A stretch of DNA of 64,000 nt from Thermoleophilaceae bacterium (GCA_030446485.1 JAUJNF010000007.1:62001-126000); one strand, 5' to 3'; positions 17,044-25,544 are shown, counted from the first letter of the stretch. The notes: generated from the sequence alone by a model not told the origin. Numbers and translations: made by a program.

Positions 17044-17288
17044 CAGCGAAGCCCCCCTCGCGCCGTCGCAAGAAGCCAGCCGAGGATCAGCCCCGCGACG
17101 AACAGCGCCCAGTTGTGGAAGCGCAGGAAGGCCGTCGCCTCGGACTGGACGAAGGGAAGGCTCGGCACGACGGCGAGCGCCGCGGCCGCCCACAAGCCGG
17201 CCGTGTGCCGGGCGGGGAGCCGCCAGGCCTGGCCGACCTGCGCAGGGGAAGCGGGTCGCGTCGTCCGCCGAGTGAGTTCGCCTTCCAT
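17043..17288 (-). CDS. small two-helix membrane protein
   Basis: 81 residues from ATG 17288; an earlier in-frame ATG at 17324 would place the coding region over the DtxR-like operator and is less likely. Two membrane helices (TAGLWAAAALAVVPSLPFV and NWALFVAGLILGWLLATA) separated by a short loop with His and Trp (FLRFHNWALF). First gene of a two-gene operon with the membrane NirB-like flavoprotein (4-base overlap), so it may be a subunit of the same membrane complex. No family recognised. Confidence 0.65.
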   Translation of the reverse strand: MEGELTRRTTRPASPAQVGQAWRLPARHTAGLWAAAALAVVPSLPFVQSEATAFLRFHNWALFVAGLILGWLLATARGGLR

Positions 17289-17293
17289 AAATA

Positions 17294-17312
17294 TATTGTT
17301 AGCACAGCCTAA
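17294..17312 (-). promoter_or_regulatory. DtxR/IdeR-like operator
   Basis: Read on the minus strand the 19 bases are TTAGGCTGTGCTAACAATA. By eye 13 of 19 match the IdeR consensus as I remember it (TTAGGTTAGGCTAACCTAA), with both TTAGG and GCTAAC half-sites kept. It lies 6-24 bases before the ATG at 17288, in an unusually AT-rich spot. TTGTCG lies just upstream, 17 bases from TAACAA, so the box would sit inside a promoter. Iron-dependent repression of the operon is the inferred role. Confidence 0.6.
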
Positions 17313-17508
17313 ACTATGCGACAACGACGATCGCAGTTAGCATCGTGCCGTGCCGCTGCCCGCCCCAGACCGGGATCGCGGCACTCGTCACCGGCGCCTC
17401 CTCCTCGTGAACGGTGCCGGAGTTGGGTCGACGCCGACTTCGCCGACACGCCGCGCGAGCAGGCGCTGCGCGAGGTTCGTCTCGACGTGGAGGCGGTCAT
17501 CGATCTAA

Positions 17509-17649
17509 CGGCGCGCTGGCCGTCGGATCGTCCCCGCGCTTCGCCGCCACCTCTACGACGTCCAGTACCGGGAGTTTGCCGGCCCGCACACCGTTCCTCC
17601 GGAGATAGCACGAGAGGCACTCGAAACCTTCGGCTCCCCCGGGGGCTAA
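17509..17649 (+). pseudogene. possible 3' remnant of an alpha/beta-hydrolase gene
   Basis: The frame after a TAA at 17506 reads RRHLYDVQYREFAGPHTVPP and then EIAREALETFGSPGG before a TAA at 17647-17649. The motif EYREFxGxHTVPPEIxREAL is typical of the C-terminal end (with the catalytic His) of phospholipase/carboxylesterase-type hydrolases. Nothing upstream to 17313 reads as the rest of the enzyme in any frame, so only a fragment of about 45 codons remains. Tentative. Confidence 0.35.
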
Positions 17650-17690
17650 GCCGAAGCCGCCGCCGGGAAGACCGGGCTTATCGCAACACG

Positions 17691-17779
17691 AGGCGGCGAT
17701 GGAATCGAACCATCCAAGCGGAGGGCTGCTCCGCCCTGCCGGTTTTGAAGACCGGATGGGCCACCAGACCCCTGCCGCC
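17691..17779 (-). tRNA. selC: tRNA-Sec (anticodon UCA)
   Basis: On the minus strand: GGCGGCAGGGGTCTGGTGGC, then an anticodon stem-loop CCGGTCTTCAAAACCGG with TCA in the loop, a long variable arm (GGGCGGAGCAGCCCTCCGC), a T-arm (GATGGTTCGATTCCATC) and the 3' acceptor strand GCCGCC. The extended D-arm sequence GGTCTGGTGGCC and long variable arm are typical of bacterial tRNA-Sec. Six acceptor pairs are perfect, but A7 lacks its partner: TGCCGCC is expected after the T-arm and only GCCGCC is present, so one base seems missing near 17697-17699. This matches the single-base losses elsewhere. No CCA is encoded. selA, selB and selD are not in the window. Confidence 0.85.
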
Positions 17780-17913
17780 CCGGGGGAAGTCTAGGTTCGC
17801 CTCCTCCGCGGTAGCCGCCTCCAGAGGCAGGCCAGTCCCGGTTGGTTTCCGCGACGGAAGAGGTCGGTTCCGCGTCTACGTCGCCCGGCGGCGGACCCGG
17901 AAACAGGACGAGG

Positions 17914-18315
17914 TCATTCGACCTTCACCACCAGTTGCTGCGTATCGGTCGGCCGGCGGCCCGGCTCGCCACCGCTGAACTCCTTGACGAGCGACATCGT
18001 GGTCTCGCCCCCGTCGCCCGCTCGCAGCCGCAGGATCCTTGTGCCTCCCGCCCCGTCACGGTCCTCGCCTCCCTCCTCGAGCTCGAACGAGCTCCCGAGC
18101 ACCCGTGCGACGGCCGGATCGGGTCGGCGAACGAAGCGCCACACGTAGCCGGTGCTGGGGTTCTCTCCCAGCTCGATCCGGAACTCCTCGCCCGCAGCCA
18201 CCTCGAGCGTGCCCACCGGGTCCTCGAAGGTCGTGACGCCGCCGCAACCCGCGACTCCCACGGCCAGCCCGGTGAGCAAGGCGACGCGGCGGACCGTGAT
18301 GCGCACGGTCTCCAC
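17914..18315 (-). CDS. chagasin-type (I42) protease inhibitor lipoprotein
   Basis: 133 residues from GTG. A signal peptide with lipobox (LLTGLAVGVAGCGG) anchors it outside the membrane. The mature part has the I42 signatures: GENPSTGYVWRF (NPTTGY loop that enters the active site of papain-like proteases) and GGTRILRLRAGDGG; the usual final RPW loop is replaced by something like PGRRPTDTQQL. Chagasin-like proteins inhibit cysteine proteases. In this lipidated form it may protect the cell surface. Single gene next to tRNA-Sec. Confidence 0.8.
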   Translation of the reverse strand: METVRITVRRVALLTGLAVGVAGCGGVTTFEDPVGTLEVAAGEEFRIELGENPSTGYVWRFVRRPDPAVARVLGSSFELEEGGEDRDGAGGTRILRLRAGDGGETTMSLVKEFSGGEPGRRPTDTQQLVVKVE

Positions 18316-18357
18316 CCTAACCGGCCCATAGGCCCGTCAGGGAGGACCGCGAAACGC

Positions 18358-18432
18358 CTAGCGGCGCCGTCGCGCGCGGAACGCGTCGATGAGGCGCTTG
18401 GCGGCGAGGAGGCGAAGCAGTCGGCTGAGCAT
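18358..18432 (-). CDS. 24-residue basic peptide, putative
   Basis: ATG at 18432 with GGGGAAG about four bases upstream encodes MLSRLLRLLAAKRLIDAFRA followed by four Arg, then TAG. An amphipathic Leu/Arg helix of this kind recurs as tiny genes in Solirubrobacterales as I recall. It lies between the GST-like gene and the chagasin gene, all leftward. The reading could be chance, but the ribosome site supports it. Confidence 0.4.
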   Translation of the reverse strand: MLSRLLRLLAAKRLIDAFRARRRR

Positions 18433-18462
18433 GTTTCTTCCCCTACCCGCAATCAGCGGTCA

Positions 18463-19221
18463 TCATGCGTTGCCGACCGTCACGCCCCGCTGCGGCACCC
18501 AACCGGCGGGGAACGCGCCGACCGGAACCTCGCCGGCGTAGTCGGGGAACCACCGCCGCGCCACACGCTCCGCCGGACGCCCCTCGATCAGGGGGCGGAG
18601 GTCGGCGACGGTCAGCAGCACGCGCAGCGTCGCCCCGATCTGCAGGTCGGCCGCGGTCGGCGCCTCCTCACCGATCACGCCGTCACCCGCGAGCGTGTCA
18701 ACGTGATCGATCTTGGCGGGCAGTCCGTCGAGGTCCTCGGCGAGCCGCTTCGCGGAGATGCGGTGGTACTTCCAGGACGCGCGCACGTAGCCGATCGCGA
18801 AGTCCGTGCCCTCGGCATCGAGGGCACCGGCGCCGCCGAAGGTGCCCATCGCCTCGGGGCGGAAGTGCAGCGCGCCCCACGGCAGCCGCCGTCCGAGGTC
18901 CTGGAGCTCGCAGTCGCCCCAGCGCTCGGCCTCGCGGACGGCGTGGGCGATCGGCTCCGGGTACAGCGGTGGGTCGGGGGCGAGCCGCTCGAGGCGCTCG
19001 AGGATGGGCCGGGACCCGTGCACCGGCTCGCCGTCGACCAGCAAGCCGGGCACCGTGGTGTTGCCCGTCCCGTAGAGGCGCTCCATCTCCTCGTTGTGAG
19101 GCCCGGCCGTGAGCACCACCCGCGCGTACTCGAGGCCCTTGCGGCGCAGGGCAGCCTCTGCGGTCATGCAGGGGTGCGAGGGCGGGAGGACGTGCAGCGT
19201 CAGCGATGGGTTGGCAGCCAT
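18463..19221 (-). CDS. glutathione S-transferase-like protein
   Basis: 252 residues. The N-terminal thioredoxin-like domain reads LTLHVLPPSHPCMTAEAALRRKG with a Cys-containing S/C-P-x-C motif, then NTTVPGLLVDGEPVHGSRPI (cis-Pro loop and GS-R helix). The C-terminal domain is helical, with TAADLQIGATLRVLL. It is paralogous to the product of 960-1697, which lacks the SHPC Cys (SHPAL instead), so only this copy may keep a catalytic cysteine. Substrate unknown. Followed 30 bases later by the tiny basic ORF. Confidence 0.8.
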   Translation of the reverse strand: MAANPSLTLHVLPPSHPCMTAEAALRRKGLEYARVVLTAGPHNEEMERLYGTGNTTVPGLLVDGEPVHGSRPILERLERLAPDPPLYPEPIAHAVREAERWGDCELQDLGRRLPWGALHFRPEAMGTFGGAGALDAEGTDFAIGYVRASWKYHRISAKRLAEDLDGLPAKIDHVDTLAGDGVIGEEAPTAADLQIGATLRVLLTVADLRPLIEGRPAERVARRWFPDYAGEVPVGAFPAGWVPQRGVTVGNA

Positions 19222-19271
19222 GGTCGACGCCGAAGCCTAGGGCTCTGTCCACGGGGCGCCCGTCAGCGGGG

Positions 19272-19718
19272 TCAGTCCCCGTCGACCAGCCGCATGCCGA
19301 AGGACTTGCCGGCATCGGTCATGCCGAAGCGCTCGTACAGCCGGTGGGCGTCCCCGCGCGCGTAGCCGGACTCGAGCGTGAGCTGGTGGCACTGCCGCTC
19401 CCGTGCCGCCGAGACGGCCGCCTCGAGCAGTGCCCGCGCGACGCCCTGCCTGCGGGCGCCAGGGGAGACCACGAGGTCGGGTATCCACGCCTCGAGCTGC
19501 GTCTGGTTGAGCCGGCTTCGGAAGTGGAGCGAGCAGAAGCCCATGAGCTCACCGTCGCGCTCGGCCACCAGGTGGTGCGCGCCCGGCTCGGCGAGCTGCT
19601 CCTCGTAGACGGTCCTGACGCGCTCCTCCTGCCCGGCCGTGAGGGCCGGCCGGCCGAGGATCTCGAGCAGCGCGGTCACGGCCGGCAGGTCCTCCTGGCG
19701 CGCGACGCGAACTTCCAC
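19272..19718 (-). CDS. GNAT family N-acetyltransferase
   Basis: 148 residues from GTG. The acetyl-CoA loop is in VVSPGARRQGVARALLEAAV (R-x-x-G-x-A), preceded by the beta4 strand AWIPDLVV and followed by QCHQLTLESGYARGDAHRLYERFGM, the typical beta5/alpha4 pair. RVARQEDLPAVTALLEIL is the usual first helix. The substrate is not predictable. Single gene. Confidence 0.85.
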   Translation of the reverse strand: MEVRVARQEDLPAVTALLEILGRPALTAGQEERVRTVYEEQLAEPGAHHLVAERDGELMGFCSLHFRSRLNQTQLEAWIPDLVVSPGARRQGVARALLEAAVSAARERQCHQLTLESGYARGDAHRLYERFGMTDAGKSFGMRLVDGD

Positions 19719-19741
19719 CCGCGAATGATCCCGTCGCCGGG

Positions 19742-20518
19742 CTATGCGTCCCCGAGCGCGCCGGTCTTCGGCACCTCGAACCCGTGCGCCGCCATTCCCG
19801 CCTCGATCTCGGCGTTCACCGTCTCCACCACCTTCACGCGCGCGTACCGCTTCGAGTCCCCCTCCACGAGGTGCCAGGGGGCGGCCTCGTGGTCGGTGCG
19901 CTCGAGCATCTCCTCCACCGCGTGCGTGTAGGCCCGCCGCTTCTTGCGGTTGCGCCAGTCCTCGTCGGTCAGCTTCCAGGCCTTCAGCGGATCCTTCTCA
20001 CGCGCCTTGAAGCGCTTGAGCTGTTCCTTCGAGGAGAGGTGGACCCAGAACTTGATGAGGATCATGCCCTCGGCCGCGAGCGTCTGCTCGAAGCCGGTGA
20101 TCTCGGCGTAGGCGCGCTTCCACTGCTCCTTGGTGGCGAAGCCCTCAACGCGTTCCACCATCACGCGGCCGTACCACGAGCGGTCGAGCACCGCCATCCC
20201 GCCCCAGCCCGGAAGCACGGGGAAGAAGCGCCACAGGAAGTGGTGGCGCTTCTCGTCGTAGCTCGGTGCCGCGAATTGGGCCACGCGCACGTGGCGCGGA
20301 TCCAACCCGACCACGAGCCGCTTGATCGCGCCGCCCTTGCCCGAGGCGTCCCAGCCCTCGAACAGCACGCACACCGGAGGGCCGATGCGGCCGTCGCCCA
20401 CCAGTCCGCCCAGCACCAGGCGCAGCTCGAGGAGCCGCTTCTGTGCGGCCTCCAGGCGCTTGGCCTCCTCCTTCTTGTCCAGCGAGAGAGACAGGTCGAG
20501 ATCGTCGAGGCGTCCCAT
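19742..20518 (-). CDS. ppk2: polyphosphate kinase 2 family protein
   Basis: 258 residues starting at MGRLDDLDL. Walker A: FEGWDASGKGGAIKRLV; second signature: DPRHVRVAQFAAPSYDEKRHHFLWRF; Walker B region: GGMAVLDRSWYGRVMVERVEGF; lid: FWVHLSSKEQLKRFKAREKD. These are the one-domain PPK2 signatures; such enzymes transfer phosphate between polyphosphate and nucleoside mono- or diphosphates. Which class cannot be said with confidence. Divergent from the PAC2 gene, 52 bases apart. Confidence 0.9.
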   Translation of the reverse strand: MGRLDDLDLSLSLDKKEEAKRLEAAQKRLLELRLVLGGLVGDGRIGPPVCVLFEGWDASGKGGAIKRLVVGLDPRHVRVAQFAAPSYDEKRHHFLWRFFPVLPGWGGMAVLDRSWYGRVMVERVEGFATKEQWKRAYAEITGFEQTLAAEGMILIKFWVHLSSKEQLKRFKAREKDPLKAWKLTDEDWRNRKKRRAYTHAVEEMLERTDHEAAPWHLVEGDSKRYARVKVVETVNAEIEAGMAAHGFEVPKTGALGDA

Positions 20519-20570
20519 CCCGCGCATCCTTACCGATCGAGCAGGCGCGTGCCTTCGGTACGGTGGACAG

Positions 20571-21443
20571 GTGGACCCGATCGTCTGGACCGACCGCCCC
20601 CAGCTGCGCGACCCCGTGCTGGCCTGCGCCTTCACCGGCTGGAACGACGCGGGGCAGGCGGCGTCGGCGGCGGTGGGCTTCCTGGTCGACTCCTTCGACG
20701 CGACTCCGATCGCCCGCGTCGACCCCGAGGAGTTCTACGACTTCACCGCCGTGCGGCCGAACGTCAAGCTCTCGGAGGGGCGCACGCGCATCATCGAATG
20801 GCCCTCCAACACCTTCCACGCCGCCCACATCTCCGGCGCCGAGCGCGATCTCGTGCTCATGCAGGGCACCGAGCCCTCGCTGCGCTGGCGCGGCTTCTCC
20901 GAGGCCGTGGTGCAGGTGGCGCGCGAACTGAACGTGCGCATGGTGGTCACGCTCGGGGCCCTCCTGGCCGACGTGCCGCACACCCGCCCGGTGGGCATCA
21001 CCGGGCTGGCGTCCGACGAGTCGCTGATCGAGCGCCTCGGCTTCCGGCGCTCGAACTACGAGGGGCCGACCGGCATCGTCGGCGTGCTCCACGACGCGTG
21101 CGCGCGCGCAAAGCTGCCCTCGGCCAGCCTGTGGGCCGCCGTGCCCCACTACATCGCCGCGGCCCCCAACCCGAAGGCCGCGCTCGCCCTGCTGCGGCGC
21201 TTCGAGGGCCTGGCCGGCGTGGTGGTCGACGCCACGGACCTCGAGGAGGCAACGGGCGACTACGAGCGCCAGGTCAGCGCCGCGGTGTCGAGTGATCCCG
21301 AGGTTCGGGCCTTCGTCGAGCAGCTCGAGGAGTCGATGGACGAGGAGGACGAGGAGCCCACGCCTCACATCCCCTCGGCCGACGCCATCGCCCGCGACTT
21401 CCAGCGCTTCCTGCGGCAGCGTGGCCCCGGCGAGGGCGCCTGA
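20571..21443 (+). CDS. PAC2 (proteasome assembly chaperone 2-like) family protein
   Basis: 290 residues from GTG 20571. ACAFTGWNDAGQAASAAVGFL at the start, MQGTEPSLRWRGFSEAVVQVA in the middle and a GALLADVPHTRPVGITGLAS segment are the actinobacterial PAC2 pattern. The C-terminal tail has an acidic run (EESMDEEDEEP) and a helix IARDFQRFLRQR. The family is linked to proteasome or ATP-grasp partners in actinobacteria, but the bacterial role is unclear. It is followed four bases later by galE, so they may share a transcript. Confidence 0.85.
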   Translation: MDPIVWTDRPQLRDPVLACAFTGWNDAGQAASAAVGFLVDSFDATPIARVDPEEFYDFTAVRPNVKLSEGRTRIIEWPSNTFHAAHISGAERDLVLMQGTEPSLRWRGFSEAVVQVARELNVRMVVTLGALLADVPHTRPVGITGLASDESLIERLGFRRSNYEGPTGIVGVLHDACARAKLPSASLWAAVPHYIAAAPNPKAALALLRRFEGLAGVVVDATDLEEATGDYERQVSAAVSSDPEVRAFVEQLEESMDEEDEEPTPHIPSADAIARDFQRFLRQRGPGEGA

Positions 21444-21447
21444 CCAC

Positions 21448-22422
21448 GTGAAGCTGCTGGTCACCGGAGGCGCCGGGTACGTGGGGAGCGTGGTGGCCCT
21501 CCAGCTGCTCGAGGCCGGTCACGAGCTCACCGTGCTGGACGACCTGTCGCGCGGCCACCGCCAGGCCCTGCCCGCCGGAGCGGCGCACGCCGAGGTGGAT
21601 CTGCTCGACCGCGAGGGCACGGCCGCCGTGGTGGCCGAGGGCTTCGATGGGGTGCTGCACTTCGCCGCCCTGGCGCTCGTAGGCGAGTCCGTGGAGCAGC
21701 CCGAGATCTACTGGCGCACCAACGTCACCGGCACGCTGAACCTGCTCGACGGGATGCGGGAGGCGGGGGTCAAGCGGCTCGTCTTCTCCTCCACGTGCGC
21801 CACCTACGGGCAGCCGGACCGGGTGCCGATCCGCGAGGACGAGTCGACCACTCCGACCAACCCCTACGGCGAGAGCAAGCTGGCCGTTGACAAGATGATC
21901 GCCGGGTTCTGCGCCGCGCACGGGATCGGCGCCGTGAGCCTGCGGTACTTCAACGTCGCCGGCGCGAGCGGCGACCTCGGCGAGCACCACGAGCCCGAGA
22001 CCCATCTGATCCCGAACGTGCTGAGCGCGGCCGCCGGGCACGCCGAGCACGTGAGCGTCTTCGGCACCGACTACCCGACCGAGGACGGGACGGCCATCCG
22101 CGACTACATCCACATCGAGGACCTCGCCGTGGCCCACCGGCTGGCGCTCGAGGCCACCCGGCCGGGGGAGCACCTGATCTACAACCTCGGCACCGGCACC
22201 GGCTACTCCGTGCGCCAGGTGATCGAGGTCGCGCGCGAGGTCACAGGCCGCGAGATCGCCGTCGTGGAGAGGCCTCGCCGTCCCGGCGACCCGGCGCGGC
22301 TGGTGGCCGCGAGCGACCGCATCAAGGCCGACCTGGGGTGGGCTCCGGAAAAGGGACTGAAGGAGATCGTGACCGACGCCTGGGAGTGGCACGAGCGCCA
22401 CCCCGGCGGGTACGACGACTGA
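21448..22422 (+). CDS. galE: UDP-glucose 4-epimerase
   Basis: 324 residues from GTG 21448. Extended SDR: LLVTGGAGYVGSVVALQLLE (NAD site), DLLDRE, catalytic FSSTCATYG (Ser/Thr) and NPYGESKLAVDKM (Tyr-x3-Lys), RYFNVAGA, and IRDYIHIEDLAVAHRLAL, which is the GalE fingerprint. It interconverts UDP-glucose and UDP-galactose, and so supplies sugars for surface glycans. It lies 7.3 kb before the heptose glycan cluster and is not part of it. Confidence 0.9.
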   Translation: MKLLVTGGAGYVGSVVALQLLEAGHELTVLDDLSRGHRQALPAGAAHAEVDLLDREGTAAVVAEGFDGVLHFAALALVGESVEQPEIYWRTNVTGTLNLLDGMREAGVKRLVFSSTCATYGQPDRVPIREDESTTPTNPYGESKLAVDKMIAGFCAAHGIGAVSLRYFNVAGASGDLGEHHEPETHLIPNVLSAAAGHAEHVSVFGTDYPTEDGTAIRDYIHIEDLAVAHRLALEATRPGEHLIYNLGTGTGYSVRQVIEVAREVTGREIAVVERPRRPGDPARLVAASDRIKADLGWAPEKGLKEIVTDAWEWHERHPGGYDD

Positions 22423-25400
22423 TCAGGTCTCCGCCGCCGGGCAGATGATCCGGTAATCGCAGAAAGAGCACAGGGGCTGCGCGGGCGTCGGCTCGAAGTC
22501 CTGGGCGAGGATGCCGTCGGCGACACGGCCCACCGTCGTGCGCACCCGCTCGAGCTCCTCCTCGGTGTGGGAGACCGGCACCCTCTCGTTGTCGAGCACG
22601 TAGTAGTAGCTCCCGCCCGAGGTCTCGAGGCCCCAGGAGCTGCGGGCTCCCATCTGGTAGAGGGACAGCTGCACGTCGTCGCGCAGCTCGTCGACGCTCT
22701 TGGGTGCGCCCGTCTTGTAGTCCATCAACTCGTGGCCGCCTCCCGGCAGGCGATCCACCCGGTCCACGCGGCCGCGCACCAGATGGCGTCCGAGGCGGAA
22801 GGTGAAGGGCCGCTCGAAGGACACGGGTTGGCCCTCGCGCTCGCGGTCGAGCTGCCAGTAGCGCTCGAGGGCGCGAACGGCCTTCGCGCGGAACTGAAGG
22901 TCGTCGTTTGCCTCGCCGAAGCCCGAGCGCCGCCAGGAGGTCTCGAACAGCTCCATCAGCGTGGGCAGCGAGCCGCCGCCGCCCACGTGGAAGCGCTCGA
23001 GCACCTGGTGCACGACGATGCCGAAGCGCTGGTTGATCGTCGGCTCCTGCGGGATGCGGAAGACGCGCGCGAACTTGTACTTGAGCGGGCACAGGCGGTA
23101 TGTCTCGATGTCGGAGGCCGACAGCATCAGCCCGTCGCCGCGGCGAGGTATGAAGCTCTCGAGCGAAGGCGCCGAGCGATCGCCGAGGGCTGCCGCCCGG
23201 CGCCGCTCGTCGCGCTCGGTGTCGCGCAGGTAGCCGTCGAGCGCCGAGGCCTCGAACAGCTCACGCTGGGCCGGGCTCGCGTCCTGCAGCAAAAGCTCGT
23301 TCACCTCGGCGAGCGCCTGGTCGACGCTCTCGCCGCGGCGCGTGCGGTCGATCAGCGCCGCCACCTTGATCAGCTCGAGGTGGCGGGCCACCGCCTCGGA
23401 CACGTCCATGTAGGTGTCGAGGCGCATCTCTCCCAGGCGTCCGCCCACGCGCGAGACCGTGTCGAGCACGTCGTCACGCAGCAGGCGGAAGGTGGAGTGG
23501 AGGCCCTCGCCGGGGCCGAAGAGCTGCTCCTCGAAGAGCTCTTCGCCGGCGCCCAGAGCCGCTGCCGCCGCCTCCAGCGCGGGCGACGGTCGGGCGGTCG
23601 GCCCGCTCGCCGTGTAGGACAGAATCAACCCGCGCCGGGCGCGTGTCATGGCCAGGCGCAGGGCGGAGCGCGCGGGGTCAGCGGCGGCCGGAGGGTCTCC
23701 GCGCCGCAGCTCGGACGGCACGCCGCCACCGCTCCGGCCCGCGGACGACGGTCGCGCCTCCAGCCCGAGCACGAACACCCAGTCGAACTCGAGCCCCCGT
23801 ACCCCCTCCATCGGCGCGACCCGCACCGTCTCGCCGAGGTCCTCGTCGCACGTGTCGTCCTCCGACAGCCCGGCCTCCGCCACCGCGGCGGCATAGCGGG
23901 CGAAGTCGCGGGCGCTCGCCTCGGGCTCGCGACGGGTGTAGGAGGTGGCGAGGTCGCCCAGGCGGGCCAGGGCGCGCAGCCGCTCGACGGCCTCGGGCTG
24001 CGCGGCGAAGAGCTGCCGGCGGCGTACTCCGATGCGGTCCACGAGACGGTGCACGAAGGCGTCGGGCGGCAGGTCGTCGAACGCCGACGACGCCGCGCGG
24101 TGCAGCTTGAGGAAGGCCTCGGCGCGCTCCCGGCCCTCGGGGGAGAGCTGCGGCCCGTGGCAGGCCGCGGCCGCCCCGGCCACCATGTCGAGCTTGCGTC
24201 GCCGCGCGTGCTGGGTGAGCCGGGCGAGGTCCACCGAGCGCAGCTCGATCGGCGGTCGCGAGAGGGCGCGCACCACAGCGCGCGCGTCGCCCGGGTCGGC
24301 GAGCAGGCGCAACCAGGCCAGCACGTCGCGCACCTCGGCCCGGCGGAAGAGCGCCGTGCCGCCCAGCGCGCGGAAGGGCACGGCGCGCTCCTCGAGCGCC
24401 TGCGAGAGCTCGGGGCCGTGCTCCTCGAGCGAGGGCACGAGGATGCCGATGCGGCTGGGCGCGACGTCGCCGCCGCTGAGCAGGCGATCGATCTCGGCGG
24501 CCACGGCCTGAGCCTGGGCGCGGCCGGTGGTGCAGCGCCAGAGGCGGACACGGCCGCGGTTCGAGGGCGCCGCCGGCCGGGGCGAGAGAGCCTGCGGCGC
24601 CACCACGGCCGCCGCGCCCTCCATCACCACCCGGGGCGAGCGGTGGCTCTTGGTCAACCGCACCACCGTGCCGTCCGCGAACTCGCGCGTGAAGGCCGCG
24701 GCGGGGAGCGCGGCGCCCGCGGGCACGTCCGCCGCGGCCGTCAGCCGCCCCCGGTCGGCGGCCAGCAGCCGCACGAGCACGCCGGCGGCGAACGGCAGCG
24801 CGTCCCACTCGTCGACCAGCACGTGCTCGAAGCGCTCGGCCAGCTCGCGGCGAACGTGTGGCCGCTCGTGCAGAAGCCGCGAGGCGCGCAGCACGAGCTC
24901 CCCCGAGTCGAGCGCGCCCGCCGCCGCGAGCAGGCGCTCGTGATCGGCGTACACGCCGGCGAACTCGACCTCGCGATCGGCGCGCACGCGGTCGGCGTCG
25001 CCGTTGGCGGCCTCCCCGAGCTCGGCCGCATAGGCCGCGAAGCGTTCGGGGCCGATCGCCGCCGCCTTCAGGCGGTCGATGCGGCCGATCACGCCGGCCA
25101 GGACCGGCCCGGGCGAGCCGCGGATCTCGTGGCGGCGGAGCGTCAGGTCGTCGATACGGTCGAGGAGCAGCGCGAGTCGGTCGGCCCGGGTCACGATGGC
25201 GATCGACGCGTCGAGTCCCGCCTCGACCGCGTGCTCTCGCAGGAGCCGCTCGCCGAGCCCCTCGGGGGTGGACACCCACAGGTCCTCGTACGGCTCCGTG
25301 ATCGTCCCTTCCAGATCGGCGCGGATGCCGGCGGCCACGCGCGGCGAACGGGCCACCACGATCACGCCGTCCGGTCGCGCGCTCTGCTCCACGAGCCAGC

Positions 25401-25524
25401 GCACCCGGCGCACCACCACCTCGGTCTTGCCCGTCCCCGGCGCCCCGAGCACCAGCAGCGGACCGCCTCGGTGGGTGACGGCTCGCGCCTGAGCCTGGTC
25501 GAGGCCGTCGATGGCGGTGGGCAC
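22423..25524 (-). CDS. UvrD/AddAB-like helicase-nuclease with Fe-S motif
   Basis: 1033 residues from GTG. Helicase part: QAQARAVTHRGGPLLVLGAP with Walker A GAPGTGKTEVVVRRV, motif Ia VIVVARSPRVA, motif II as HVLVDEWDALP (a Walker B variant of the usual DEfQD), LTKSHRSP, GRVRLWRC, MEGVRGLEFDWVFVLGLE and LAMTRARRGLILSY (motif VI). C-terminal nuclease: SDIETYRLCPLKYKFARVF, a PD-(D/E)xK core GHELMDYKTGAPK and CSFCDYRIICPA; the four cysteines fit an Fe-S cluster as in AddB/AdnA-type enzymes. Likely acts in double-strand break end processing together with RecA; a second subunit is not in the window. Convergent with galE with no gap. Confidence 0.85.
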   Translation of the reverse strand: MPTAIDGLDQAQARAVTHRGGPLLVLGAPGTGKTEVVVRRVRWLVEQSARPDGVIVVARSPRVAAGIRADLEGTITEPYEDLWVSTPEGLGERLLREHAVEAGLDASIAIVTRADRLALLLDRIDDLTLRRHEIRGSPGPVLAGVIGRIDRLKAAAIGPERFAAYAAELGEAANGDADRVRADREVEFAGVYADHERLLAAAGALDSGELVLRASRLLHERPHVRRELAERFEHVLVDEWDALPFAAGVLVRLLAADRGRLTAAADVPAGAALPAAAFTREFADGTVVRLTKSHRSPRVVMEGAAAVVAPQALSPRPAAPSNRGRVRLWRCTTGRAQAQAVAAEIDRLLSGGDVAPSRIGILVPSLEEHGPELSQALEERAVPFRALGGTALFRRAEVRDVLAWLRLLADPGDARAVVRALSRPPIELRSVDLARLTQHARRRKLDMVAGAAAACHGPQLSPEGRERAEAFLKLHRAASSAFDDLPPDAFVHRLVDRIGVRRRQLFAAQPEAVERLRALARLGDLATSYTRREPEASARDFARYAAAVAEAGLSEDDTCDEDLGETVRVAPMEGVRGLEFDWVFVLGLEARPSSAGRSGGGVPSELRRGDPPAAADPARSALRLAMTRARRGLILSYTASGPTARPSPALEAAAAALGAGEELFEEQLFGPGEGLHSTFRLLRDDVLDTVSRVGGRLGEMRLDTYMDVSEAVARHLELIKVAALIDRTRRGESVDQALAEVNELLLQDASPAQRELFEASALDGYLRDTERDERRRAAALGDRSAPSLESFIPRRGDGLMLSASDIETYRLCPLKYKFARVFRIPQEPTINQRFGIVVHQVLERFHVGGGGSLPTLMELFETSWRRSGFGEANDDLQFRAKAVRALERYWQLDREREGQPVSFERPFTFRLGRHLVRGRVDRVDRLPGGGHELMDYKTGAPKSVDELRDDVQLSLYQMGARSSWGLETSGGSYYYVLDNERVPVSHTEEELERVRTTVGRVADGILAQDFEPTPAQPLCSFCDYRIICPAAET

Positions 25525-25544
25525 CCGCCTAGGATACGCCGCCC

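Noticed and set aside
17313..17690. selA or selB gene next to tRNA-Sec
   Set aside because: No frame in this segment shows pyridoxal or GTPase motifs; only a possible hydrolase 3' remnant is visible.
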